From NCBI GenBank assembly GCA_003952965.2, contig CM025850.1:13416323-13480322 (forward strand): a stretch of 64,000 nt of DNA, read 5' to 3'. The DNA comes from Morella rubra (Eukaryota; Streptophyta; Magnoliopsida; Fagales; Myricaceae). Shown piece by piece: positions 25,525-36,225 of this stretch. The notes under the pieces are model-generated. The model was not told the DNA's origin. It did not search any database and saw nothing but the letters and a program-made list of their open reading frames with translations. A program made the position numbers and the translations under genes. Each line of letters begins with the position of its first letter. Positions within the stretch are counted from its first letter, which is position 1.

Positions 25525-26242
25525 GGGAATGGATTCCCTTCGAAGAAGGGAATTATGAAGCTTTCATAAGGGACGGTCTCCCTTTTGTACCTACAATCTA
25601 ACGGTTAATACTAAGTCCACCTCATTTAATGGAAAAAAAAAAAAGGGCTAATATGGCTTGGTGGCTCCAAATTTCCTTCTTTCTCATGCGAGCTCTCTTC
25701 TTTCTCATGCAAATTCCTCTTTATTGCCGCTCTCTCTCCCCTTTGTTTGCAGGACAAGTTCCCTTCTTTATGATTATGTCTTTCTGAACTCCTACTCAAT
25801 ATTGCAGAAGGCCGAGCATCCCTGAAAGAATTTTAAAGCACCCCATTTTTGACATGCGCCGCAAAGCCACCTATGAGGTGGAGACCTTAATTGCCAATTG
25901 CCAAAGGGCACAAGATGGCTGTGCGGTGCATGTAAAAAATGGGGTGCTTTAAAATTCTTCCAAGGATGCTCGGCCTTCTACAATATTGAGTAGGAGTTCA
26001 GAAAGATATAATCATAAAGAAGGGAACTTGTCTTGCGAATAGAGGAGAGAGAGAGCGGCAATAAAGAGGAATTTGCATGAGAAAGAAGGAAATTTAGGAG
26101 ATTTAGAGCCACCAAGCCATATTAGCCCTTTTTTTCATTAAATGAGGTGGACTTAGTATTAACCATTAGATTGCAGGGACAAAAGGGAGACCATCCCTTA
26201 CGAAGACTTCGGAATTCTCTCTTTTGGAGGGAATCCGTTCCC
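25525..26242. mobile_element. Foldback Mutator-type MITE with perfect 9-bp TSD
   Basis: 718-bp element beginning GGGAATGGATTCC and ending GGAATCCGTTCCC, flanked by the exact direct repeat CATCTTTAG (25,516-25,524 and 26,243-26,251). Its two arms (about 25,525-25,860 and 25,925-26,242) are near-complete inverses with a ~65-bp centre, so the DNA or RNA can fold into a hairpin of roughly 320 bp. A 9-bp target duplication and long inverted arms point to the Mutator superfamily. There is no coding capacity. It sits between the convergent DEG5 and LSM-like genes. Confidence 0.85.
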
Positions 26243-26251
26243 CATCTTTAG

Positions 26252-27101
26252 TGGATATTTTCTTCCTCCTTTTTCGGCATCTTAGTTCATCTTCTTCACA
26301 ATTAGAGGTTGATCACATTTCTCATAATGACACTTCACAATTTGATTTTTTCAACATCATTTTAAAGGCATAGTGACCTGTAATTATGAGGAGACTCGAA
26401 GCTAAAGGCTTTCCAAATCATTTGTGCAACTTTTGTTTGGTTAAAAGGAATAAGGATTGCCAGCTACAAGTAACTTCTTGCTAACTACAGAACACTTTCT
26501 TTCTTCCCTTTGAGCTCCACAATTTATACGACAGAGTAGCAGGAGGTGATACCCCTTGCACTTCTGGCCTAGCATTTTAGGATAAGGTCAGCATTGCCTA
26601 GGGAAGAGTCTCAACCATACATGAAGGAACCAAAATAAAAGAATCATACATGTTAAAAGAGACGGGAAATTTACGTGATTCAGTGGTGGAAGGCCTTTCT
26701 TCAGCAATGGAATAGGCTCATCAAACAATGTTTTTTATTTTTATTTTTTGTTTCTGTCCCAATCCCTATTTCATGGCCAATTCCAAAGGTCAACAATAGG
26801 TTTTCCACTCTTCTTTGATCCGTCTTTCCCTAACCTGCACGCAAGTGAGCTTCAGTCTTCTTAAGGGCTGTTGTTGCGGCAGGTGCTAAAACATAGTTAT
26901 TTTGTATCCATTGAGCAAAGACAGGTAAAATTTTCCTTTGTTTCTCTTCTTTCTTCTCTTATCCCTTAGAAGAATTGCATTTTATCAGAGTTTTTTACTT
27001 AAAAGCAAAGTTCGTAGAGTAATTCAATCTAAGAAACATGTCACATTCTTATACATTGATTCCAGCAAAAGGCTTGCGAATTTCTGCACTGCTCCCAATT
27101 C
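26252..27101. other. Intergenic between convergent genes
   Basis: No reading frame or RNA gene supported. It presumably contains the 3'UTR of the minus-strand LSM-like gene at its right end. Confidence 0.4.
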
Positions 27102-27440
27102 CTAAAACTTTAGGAGCGACAATTGCTCTTCAATAGCACAATCCACATGGCATGAGGAACGACAAGAGGAAGGGATGAGTATAAGACCCAGGCACCGCTG
27201 TTCCATTGGAGAAGGAGATGAGCGTCGAGTGCTACGATACTCCACAGCATCTTGGAGAATGATGTTTCCTTGCTTGTCTATGCAGTGGAAGGTGCCCAAG
27301 AAAAACCGTCCATCTTTAATTCCCACCAGCATCTGGCGAAACAGCAGATTCCTTACACGAGTCACAGGATCCGAACTGTCTGAGTTAGACACCTCAGAAG
27401 TCTCTGCCTGAATCGAGGATTTTTCTGCTTCTTGATCCAT
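27102..27440 (-). CDS. LSM-fold protein, NAA38/LSMD1-like
   Basis: Single coding exon of 112 codons on the minus strand. The ATG at 27,440 is preferred over the upstream in-frame ATG at 27,455 because an AG acceptor (GTGCACAG) ends just 2 bases before it, implying a 5'UTR intron. An acidic Ser-rich N-terminus (1-25) is followed by an Sm1-like strand set (VRNLLFRQMLVGIKDGRFF, GTFHCIDKQGNIIL, about 28-65) and an Sm2-like strand (RCLGLILIP, about 80-90). This matches the small LSM-domain proteins annotated as NAA38/LSMD1, an auxiliary subunit of the NatC N-terminal acetyltransferase; the Arabidopsis relative is At4g18372. It is convergent with DEG5. Its likely first exon is in the left promoter arm near 30,197-30,400. 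Confidence 0.85.
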   Translation of the reverse strand: MDQEAEKSSIQAETSEVSNSDSSDPVTRVRNLLFRQMLVGIKDGRFFLGTFHCIDKQGNIILQDAVEYRSTRRSSPSPMEQRCLGLILIPSSCRSSCHVDCAIEEQLSLLKF

Positions 27441-30196
27441 ATCTGTGCACCTCAATTAATCAGTGTTTCTGAAAAGTGCCAGAAAAAAGAGATTGTACTC
27501 TTTTGCTTGCTGTATGCATCAAGTTCATTATCTAAACAGAAACAAACTTAAGCTTGTGTCACAATATCAGCAACAGTAATGTATTGACCACAGAAACTAC
27601 CTTCCATCACAGATTATAGAGAGGACAAGTACTATAGACTAGGATGGTATCTGTCAATAATCTTTATTGAAGAAAAAAAGGTTCCCCTATCAAAATAAGC
27701 AAGCAACACCATTTTATATCGCTCCTGATTAACTATCCTTCCATTACCCATGAAAGTGAAACTTGCATCCACAAAAGGGGATAACGACGAGTCACGAACT
27801 TGATTAAAACCAAGCACGCATATGTTGAAACTTCTGCGGCTATACGGTGGCTAATAGAGTGTGAATAAATGTTGACCATAGAGATAAAGGGCCATGGATA
27901 GAACATGCATAGAGGGCAGCAGATGAAGTAGATAACATCAAAAAAGGACAATTCACATTTTCGATTTGAGAATGCATACATTGTTCAAGCTTGTAATCCC
28001 TTACAAGAAATAAGGAAAAGGATTGTCTGAAAGATTCCCAATTATATATGGGATGCAGCGCGAATGAAAGAAGCTATTGAGTCCCAAGTAGCATAAAGTA
28101 AATCAACTAAGAATAACTAACTCCCATGGCAGAGGTATTAGAGTTGTTGGCATCATGGAAAGATTGTATCTATGCATCAGCATAGGAAGATTGGGTATAT
28201 TGTTCCCTTGTGTATTACGAGGTGAAGTTCGCAATAACCAAAAAAGGCTCAACTTTGCAATCAAGTTGATGTTTCTGTTTCTTAGATCACTTTGCGAATG
28301 TAGATGAAAACAGGTTGCATCTCCTTCTCTTCCTTCTGGGATTATTTCTGTCTTCTAACCTTTAGATTCCAGTCCCATTTTTCCTTATCGAATTTCTCTC
28401 ATTACGTCCTGCATACTTTGGTAACACCTCTGTTAAGCTTTTCGATGAACTCTATAACCTCCATAAACATAAAGGGAAGGAAAAAGATAACTAAGTCCTC
28501 TGTAAAAATGACCTATTGGTTTTATAGGCATGCAGGAAAAGAAATTCATACCAAAACTTTTAATCTCCCTTTTCCCAAAGAAAAGAAAAATACACGACTG
28601 AATTTGGACTGCGTACAGGTAAACCATAGAAGAGGTAACAGGGACAATAGAACTTCTTCTTCATTGATATAGTGGTGGAGACAGCAGCAATAGAGCTCAA
28701 CTAGGCCTATTTTAAGAATCTAGGGAATAAATTTGCCACTCCCCCAACTAGGTAATTAAGCAGCATTAAGCTGAATAGATTTTTTGTAAATTTGAAACCC
28801 TTATTACATTAGATCAGATACTTTTTCATCAAGTATAATACATCACTTTTCAAGGTAAAAGATGGCTCTTAGACTCGAGGGCAGTAGATGGTCAAGATAC
28901 ACAAATTTCGAAATTAATAAAATAACAGCAAGACCAATTCCAGCGGTGCAGCATTGTCATAAGTGGGTCTGGCAGAACTGCCACTGAGTTTTGCGGTAGT
29001 GATTGGGTGGGTAGGAGGCTTTTAAGGTTTGAGTGGGTACAATCAAACATCCTAAAATATTCTTGCCGTTCTTTTCTTCAACACACACCAGATAAAATGA
29101 GAAAGTCTGACTTAAAACTCATCTCCTTGTTTATAACTTTTTAAGTTATAGAATGCTATATAGCTGATGTCCAAATTGTACCTTTCTTTAGCTCTATCTT
29201 CTGCACTCTAATTGGTTCCACCAAATAACGAAAAGGGAGCCATGTTCAGATCCTTCGAGTGCAAGCTAGCAACATAAATTGTGGTTCCATACACAGATTT
29301 AGATGCATCACATACACTATAGCTCAATTGGAATTTGCAACAACTTCAACCTCAACTCCAACTTCAACCTCCACAAAAACACTTTATGCATTGGGAGAGT
29401 AAGAATAAGACGACTATGGAAATTCAAGAACTGTGACAAATCCGTGAGAGCATTTGTTGCAAAAGCTAAGCACACATATTCATATAACTTTCAACTGTCT
29501 ACAAAATCTTTGGGGGCGAATTCAAGCCGCACGAATTGTGATGAGTAACCCATTTATAATACTAGGCACCAAAACAAACCAAGCTGCACACAGGAACAAG
29601 TTGAAAATACACAAAAACGTTCATAAAATAACTCTATCATGACCATATTTTCTAAATTGCGTGCCTACTCACTAACACGGAGAATCCAATGTACCATCTA
29701 CAATACCAGATCGAACTCTGCCAAAAACTAAAAATAATATCAGAAATCAGAGAGGGAAAATAAAGCGACTACATCAGCGGCAGACATAAGATACATGAGA
29801 ACTTTTAAAAAACTCAAAAAATTCGGAAGATTTTTTCTCGATCAAGAACTTCCCAAACAAAATTCTCCCACAAACATTGCGGAAGAAATTAACAAAGAAA
29901 AGATCTTTCTTTTCCTCTTCAAAAGCAACGGACGAAGTAATTCGGTTATACACAGATAAAGAAGGTAGATAAACCGTGAATGACCAACTTCTGAACAGGA
30001 TGCTTTGCCAAAGAACGTAGAGAGTTTGACAGATACAAAAAGGTTTTCCCAGGGGTTTATTCAGTGGAGTATTTGCTTACGAAAAAAAAAAGAGAGAGAT
30101 AAAAAGAAAAACGAATAATATCTGTCATTAATCGCGGAAAGTTTTGGAGGACGAAGATAAAGCTAAATTAACGTAATTTACATAGACAGAATCTTA
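27441..30196 (-). other. Probable 5'UTR intron of the LSM-like gene
   Basis: Bounded by a donor GTAAGA on the minus strand (GT at 30,197-30,196) and an acceptor just upstream of the ATG. The ~2.75-kb stretch has no supported gene. Whether further non-coding exons lie inside cannot be judged from sequence alone. Confidence 0.4.
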
Positions 30197-30802
30197 CCGA
30201 GGAATTAGAGAGAAGAAAAATCCTAAGCCCCGCGAGAAGAGAAGAGAGAGAAGGCTGTGCCTTCTTCTGTAGTTCTGTGAGCCTCCCTGTAATCTGTATA
30301 CGCACCTGGGGTGAAGGCTTTTGTGGATGTCTTTTTTCGTTTTCTTGGTTAATCACGGCAAAAAGAGGAAAGGAATTCAGCAGTAGAGGGCCCAATAAGT
30401 GAATTGTGGATTTGTTTCCAGATACACAACTTAGGTTTTTCTCTCTGCGACACCGCCACGTTAGATGCTACTGTCGTATGGCCGTTAAATGTCTATCTGA
30501 GCAGTGGGCCACGTCTAATCTGCTGACAGAAAAATATTTCGCAGGAGGATGGTTATTAGGGAGAGATTATTTTATAATTATTTTATTAAAATTAAAATTA
30601 ATATTTAAAAATAAAATTTTTATTTATAAAAATTAATAAAAGTGAGAAAAAAATAATTTTAAATAAATTTTTTATATTTATTATAATAAAAAAAATTTAT
30701 AATTAACTTATAAAAATAAAGTTTGAAATAGCTAATATTTGGACACAAATACCATCTAACCAAATATTCAGTACTGCCATGAGCTCCATTCGCCACTTCA
30801 AG
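29469..30802 (-). repeat. Left arm of inverted promoter/5'UTR duplication
   Basis: About 1,334 bp, near-identical in inverted orientation to 38,583-39,907. Read on the minus strand it holds an AT-rich upstream part (30,560-30,770), a conserved region with GGCCCA/TGGGCC words (30,389-30,394 and near 30,510), a likely 5'UTR exon ending in CCTCG just before GTAAGATT (GT at 30,197-30,196), and about 730 bp of intron. The exon has no ATG. Homology stops at the right end with ACTTCAAG (30,795-30,802), which is also the left target duplication of the adjoining hAT element. Confidence 0.85.
30197..30560 (-). promoter_or_regulatory. Promoter and first exon for the LSM-like gene
   Basis: TGGGCC-type site II words (bound by TCP factors in many plant housekeeping promoters) lie at 30,389-30,394 and about 30,505-30,510. 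Downstream comes a CT-rich leader without ATG and a consensus donor. The transcription start is not defined by a TATA box. The same block is repeated in front of the KH gene. Confidence 0.5.
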
Positions 30803-31782
30803 TAGGGGTGAATAGCGGACATGTCGGAAGCGGAATTTAACATTCCGACATCCGGTCCGCTAACTAGCAGATGGCCAAAATCAATTCCGCTTCCGCTTCC
30901 GACTTAACGGACTTAGCGGAAGCGGATAGCGGAATTCCGACAATGTTTTGGGCCATATTTTTTTGCTCATTTAAGCCTTTTTTTTAAAAAAATAAAGATC
31001 TTATTCATTCATCACAATTACAAATAACATAACAAAAAATTAAAATATACAACCCGAACTTCATATGAACATTTCTCAATTCATTACAAAAATCTCAATT
31101 ATATAAATGAACACAATAAGTATACAAATAAAAATTAAGAATTTACATTTGCACCACATCAACTCATCAAGACACGAAATAATTAGAGTTGAATTTTAGA
31201 GTAAAATATTGGCCATCTTTTAAAATTCAAACTAAGACAACCATATCATATTATGATCATATTAGTTTTGATGGCCATTTTATTTAGCCCATAATATTCA
31301 AAAACCAACAACTCATTGTTGATCTTTTGAAAACCGAAAACAACATCCTAGCAACCTATTTTCACAAAACCATATTCAATAAATCCCAAAACAATATGCA
31401 AATAAAAAAAAGATTCAATAAATCTAATGCAACATGCAATTCACAAAATTCATAATCACAGCTTCACAACGTCACCTAGTAAGTAATAAACTAGACACCA
31501 TCACAATTCCTAAATAACTAAAGAAATATTATGGGCTTAATAATAAAAGTGGTCAAGACTTAATGAAAACAATAACCGAAAAAACATAGTGTATGCGGAC
31601 ATAACTCGAAATAGAAGAATATTACAATACGAACTTAAAAGTTATAACTTAAAAGTATCAACTTAAGTAAGAAATGAAGAACATAACCAAACGTTAATGA
31701 ATCACGAATCCACGATCAACGCAGCATTAGAAATTATCTCTGCAAAAAATCAAATTTATTAACACAGAGCTCATAAAAAATT

Positions 31783-34005
31783 TTAATTAAATAAATAAAA
31801 GTAGAAATGTAACATTTTGTATATACCTATGTCCATCATATAACTAGCAGGATCTTCCGTCCCATCAGTAACTTCAGGTTCCGTATCCTCATCATCATCA
31901 GCAGAATATATAATCTTGGATGTCAACCAATTTTGAGCACAAATGAGTCCTTCTACCGTTTTTAGTGCCAACGAACTTCGAAAAGAATCTAATACCCGAC
32001 CCCCGTGCTGAAGACTGACTCTGAAGGCACTGTAGTAATAGGGATAGCAAGAACATCTCGAGAAATTCGTGCAAGAACGGGAAATTTTGGTGCATTCACT
32101 CTCCACCAATTGAGGATATCAAAATTAGGATCTTTAGGTTCAATATCCTCCATTAAATATCTTTCCACTTCAGACTTGCTATCCAACAAATTCTGTTGCG
32201 CCTTAAATTGTGTGAATTCCAGATAAAGAGGATCATCTACGAGTGCACTAGATGACCCAATCATTTCAAGTTGACCTTGACTTGCAGATACACTCCTGCT
32301 ACTAGATGATCCATCCACATTACTATACTCTGTAAACAACTGATCCAAGGTCCCTCTCACTACACTAGTCATCTCTGCACCTAACTCCATCCCCAAAGAC
32401 TTTTTGAACCAAAAGTCCAAGTATATAACCTTGTATTGTGGGTCAAGTACCGCTGCAACAAACAACAATCTGTTAACCTCAGTCAAATTACCCCAATATT
32501 TATTATACTTCATTTGCATTCTTTTTGCCATGTCTGCCAAGAACTAATCCCCACTTGCTGCATATTTCCCCAAATGCATATGAATTTTAGTAAGTTCCGC
32601 AAAAAATAAGTTCGTTGTCACCGTATTTGAAGCAGATATTCGAACTGTCACCTCGTGGAAAAGTGCCAAAAACTTGGTAAAATGTCTCACACGCTCCCAA
32701 TCCTCAAATTTAGGAGGGCCCAATCCCTTCCTCCCATGCCCCTCTTCTCGCAGAAAGCTTACCAAAATCCCATCTTCCGCCAACATATCCTCAAAGACTC
32801 TCTGATATTTCTCAGCTGCATCCAACATAATATACGTTGAATTCCAACGAGTAGGAACATCAAGCTGCAAAAATCCCTCAATGGGAAACTTCCTCTTCGC
32901 TACACATTTCTTAAACCCATCCATTCGACCGGGAGATGACTTAACATATTTGACCAAGTTCCTTACCTTGGCCACAGAATCATCCAACTCCTTCAACCCA
33001 TCTTGCACAATTAAATTCAGATATGTGCGCAACATCTCATATGCAAAAAATCATGGTTACAAACTACTTTTCCAGGCCGAAACCCCAAATGCAATTGTCT
33101 ACTCTTCACATGCTCAATGGCTGTATCATTAGAGGATGCATTATCGACAGTTATTGTAAGGATTTTATCAATCCCCCATTCCGACATGCAATCCTCCAAC
33201 TCCATCCCAATTGTCGAACCCTTATGATCTGACACCTTACAAAAAGCAAGTATCTTTTTGTGCAATTGCCAAGTACTATCAATAAAGTGTGCAGTGACAG
33301 ACATATAATTCATATTTTGGACTGACGTCCATGTGTCAGTGGTGAAGCAAACTCGTGGTCTATTAAGTAAGATACTAGCCTTCAATCTACACTTCTCTTC
33401 CAAGTATAGTTTCATACAATCCTTCATTATTGTGATTCGAGATGGTACTTTAAATCGAGGCTCGAGGGTATGAATCATCTCCTTAAACCCATCCTTGCTT
33501 ACTATTCTGAAGGGAAGCTCATCCACAATTATAAACTTCGCAATCGCAGCTCTAATAACCTTAGGATCATATGAGTCTATTTTCATCACCCCACTGATTC
33601 ACTACTTGCCCCCTTGATATCAAAAGTCAATTTCTGTTGGAAGCCATCCAATTTACTTCGCGTTCTCTTATACATTACACAACCCTTCAAATGGGACCTC
33701 ATAGCCGAGGTCCCCTGATCTTTGTGGTGAACCCCAGCTTTATGACTACAATAATTGCACTTGGCCAATGGTTTGTTTGGATCAACTACTGGTAGTATCC
33801 TAGTGAAATGTTCCCACATCGGGGACGGATTGGAAACCTTCCTTCTTTTGGGGGTAGGGTCTATTGTCCCCTTAGTTTGTTGTGTCTCAGCCTCTACATC
33901 TATAATTGGTATCTCACCAATTGTAGGTGTAGTTGTAGAGGCAGGGGTAGGTAAATTAGGGGTTGTGGATTGCGAAGATGCAATTGAGTTTGGCGATCCA
34001 TCTAA
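31783..34005 (-). pseudogene. hAT transposase pseudogene
   Basis: Minus-strand coding remnant. From 34,005 comes a Pro/Thr-rich N-terminus, a BED-type zinc finger (CNYCSHKAG...MRSHLKGC, near 33,660-33,800), the catalytic-domain segments (TDTWTSVQNMNYMSVTAHF; TITVDNASSND; RCCAHI; DVPTRWNSTY) and the C-terminal hAT dimerisation region (FPVLARISRDVLAIP, near 32,020-32,090). It is broken by an apparent frameshift near 33,588, one near 33,025, an in-frame TAG at 32,544-32,546, and another frameshift near 31,998. An AG acceptor-like site just before 34,005 suggests an upstream intron. A functional protein is not expected. Confidence 0.85.
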
Positions 34006-34329
34006 AAGAAGAGAAACAGACTAAACAATTTACTTTCCAAATTAAAACAAAAAATATAACTAAAATTAAAACAACTAAACAATTCACCATGAGATGATTC
34101 ATAAATTCACTAAACAATTTACTTTCGTTTTTCAAATGAATGAAAACAGATACATATTGATGCATAATATAACAGATCAAATATTGATAGTATTTAACAG
34201 ATTCACTAAACAATTTACTTTCGTTTATGAATGCATTATAACAGTTAACAACTTCACAATATAACATGTTCACAAGAATCACAATTCACAATTCAATTTA
34301 CTTTCATGCATTTAGTTAACAACTTCACA

Positions 34330-34561
34330 ATATAACATGTTCATAAGAATCACAATTCACAAACAGTTCATCAATTCACAATTCACAGTTCACAATTCAC
34401 AATTCACAATTCACAATTCACAGTTCACAATTCACAAGATTCACAATTCACAGTTCACAATTCACACAATCACAGTTCACAATTCACAATTCGAACAGAT
34501 CTATTACAATTTACAAATTTGAAATACAGTGAGAGAGATAGAGAGATGGAGACAGAGGTCG

Positions 34562-34592
<31 letters not shown>

Positions 34593-34885
34593 ATGGAGAG
34601 TGGAGACAAAGACAGAGACAGAGAGAGAGAGAGAGAGAGATGGAGACGGAGGTTGGAGAGAGAGAGAGATGAAGGCAGAGAGAGAGATGGAGACTGGAGA
34701 CAGAGACTAGAGAGAGAGAGAGAGATGGAGACGGAGATAGAGAGAGAGATGGAGACAGAGAGAGAGACATACAGAGATAGAGAGAGAGATAGAGAGACAT
34801 ACAACGATAGAGAGAGAAGCAACCCGAAAACGTGGAGGTTGACCGTTGCACTCGCCGGAGAAGAAGGAGCTCAATAGTCAAGCGT

Positions 34886-34927
<42 letters not shown>

Positions 34928-34930
34928 CAG
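34330..34930. repeat. Simple repeats inside the hAT element
   Basis: A heptamer-like array of TTCACAA/TTCACAG units fills about 34,360-34,490, followed by an impure GA-rich microsatellite (34,520-34,925, GAGAGA blocks with GGAGAC interruptions). Long open frames here on both strands are repeat artefacts. Near 34,065-34,235 a related phrase (TTCACTAAACAATTTACTTTC) recurs at wider spacing. Confidence 0.8.
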
Positions 34931-35379
34931 ACGAACAAAGAGAGAGAGTATGCTGAGGGAGTCACTGTGACTGTGAGGAGGCCGGAGGTCGTGAAGGAGA
35001 AGGTGCTCGGGCTCGAGGAGGGAAAGGGAGATAGCCAGATAGGGTTTCCCGTGTTCGTATTCAACGTGGATCAAAACGGCACGTTTTGATCCACGGTATT
35101 ATTATTTTTTTTTTAAAAAAACCAACTAAACGAGTCATTCTATATAAAATAGAACGACGTCGTTTTAATATTTAGTTAAAAAAATAAAAAAATAACCGGA
35201 ACCGATTTTCCGTTGAACCAGCGGAAACTTCCGGTTCCGGTTCCGGTTCCGGGAAAACTCTAAATTGACCTCCGGTTCCGTTCCTGGAAGTACCGGACCT
35301 CAGCTTCCCGGAACCGGTGACGGAAACGGAACCGGAGGTCAGGCGGAGGCCGGACCGGACTTACACCCTTAACTTCAAG

Positions 35380-35790
35380 GTTGACAGTACGACGTGCTTT
35401 GCAACTCAAAAGCGGATCCGAAATTCCCAAGAGTTGTCCAAACATATTCAGAGGAAAAAAAAAAAATCAGAGAATGATCAAAGGAACCGGTTTTCTACTC
35501 TCTCTCTCTCTCTCCGGTTTAAACTCACGTTTCCAGGAAAGCATAACCAAGACTGGAGTTTAATTGGTGGAGATTGTCCAGGTACGAAACTCTGCCTACT
35601 GAATATTGTCATTCGTTGGTACCATTTGTGGGGTTAAACCCACGAGTTCTCGTTTTGTTCTTTTTCTCCTCTAAATTCTGGGAGCGAACATTCAAATTTT
35701 AGGGGTATTTCGCGTTTTGTAATTGGCAAGTTTGATCACTAAGGTTTCCAGCCTGTTCAAGAGTAAGATGATCTCGGCAAACCCCGATTC
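35380..35790 (+). other. Single-copy-looking segment; possible relict first exon
   Basis: Between the hAT target duplication and gypsy remnants. It has a CT run (35,501-35,514), then a leader-like stretch ending in GATTGTCCAG just before GTACGAAA (GT at 35,581-35,582), a possible splice donor on the plus strand. It lacks transposon signatures. It may be the original 5'UTR exon of the KH gene, now separated from its coding exons by inserted DNA. This is inference only. Confidence 0.3.
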
Positions 35791-36225
35791 TCAGCCGCAT
35801 CCACAACAAAAGATTGGATGAGCCTGAAAATATGGCCTCAACTTCCTCGCTAAGACAATGATGGCCAACGCTAGCTTATCAACATTGGGATATCGTGATT
35901 CGACCCCCTGAAGTGCTTTGCTCATGTAGTATATTAGTCGTTGAACGTCGTTATCATCTCTTACAAGTGTTGTGCTCACTGCCGCATCAGAGATAGCGAG
36001 GTAGAGGTAAAGCGTTTCTCTCGACATAGGTGAGCTCAAAAGTGAAGGATTCATCAAGTACTCCTTCAGATCTTCCAAGGCTTTTTGACATTTTTCCGTC
36101 CACTTGAAAGTCTTCCGAAGTGTTTTGAAGAATGGCAAACACTTGTTAGTGACTCGGGCCACAAACCTATTGAGTGCGGCTATTCGTCCCGTAAGCTGTT
36201 GTAGGTCTTTGACATTCTTTGGTGG
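35791..36225 (-). pseudogene. Ty3/gypsy pol fragment (RT connection/RNase H)
   Basis: Minus-strand fragment. From about 36,225 it reads through a 'LTGRIAALNRF'-type sequence, then CLPFFKTLRKTFKWTEKCQKALEDLKEYL and LIYYMSKALQGVESRYPNVDKLALAIIVLARKLRPYFQAHPI, clear RNase H-side motifs of a plant Ty3/gypsy polyprotein. It stops abruptly after that at 35,810. The rest of pol is missing. Confidence 0.8.

Larger units (their letters stand above)
30803..35371 (-). mobile_element. hAT DNA transposon, decayed but full length
   Basis: 4,569-bp element with short terminal inverted repeats (TAGGGGTG at the left; right end TTACACCCTTA) and a perfect 8-bp target duplication ACTTCAAG (30,795-30,802 and 35,372-35,379), the hallmark of hAT transposons. 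Subterminal regions are rich in CCGGTTCCG/GCGGAAGCGG words (30,830-30,945; 35,200-35,350), typical of transposase-binding subterminal repeats. A broken transposase lies on the minus strand (31,783-34,005). Between it and the right end are simple repeats (34,330-34,930). Confidence 0.9.

Noticed and set aside
27441..27455. Upstream ATG giving five extra residues on the LSM-like protein
   Set aside because: A splice acceptor-like GTGCACAG lies between it and the second ATG, so it is probably intronic.
30168..30395. Open frame beginning MGPLLLNSFPLF, also at 38,985
   Set aside because: It opens with TTG, not ATG, lies in the duplicated leader, and the two copies diverge by frameshift; it is untranslated sequence.
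34504..34881. Long open frames on both strands rich in Ser/Leu or Arg/Glu
   Set aside because: They translate a GA/CT microsatellite inside the hAT element; no codon bias or domain.
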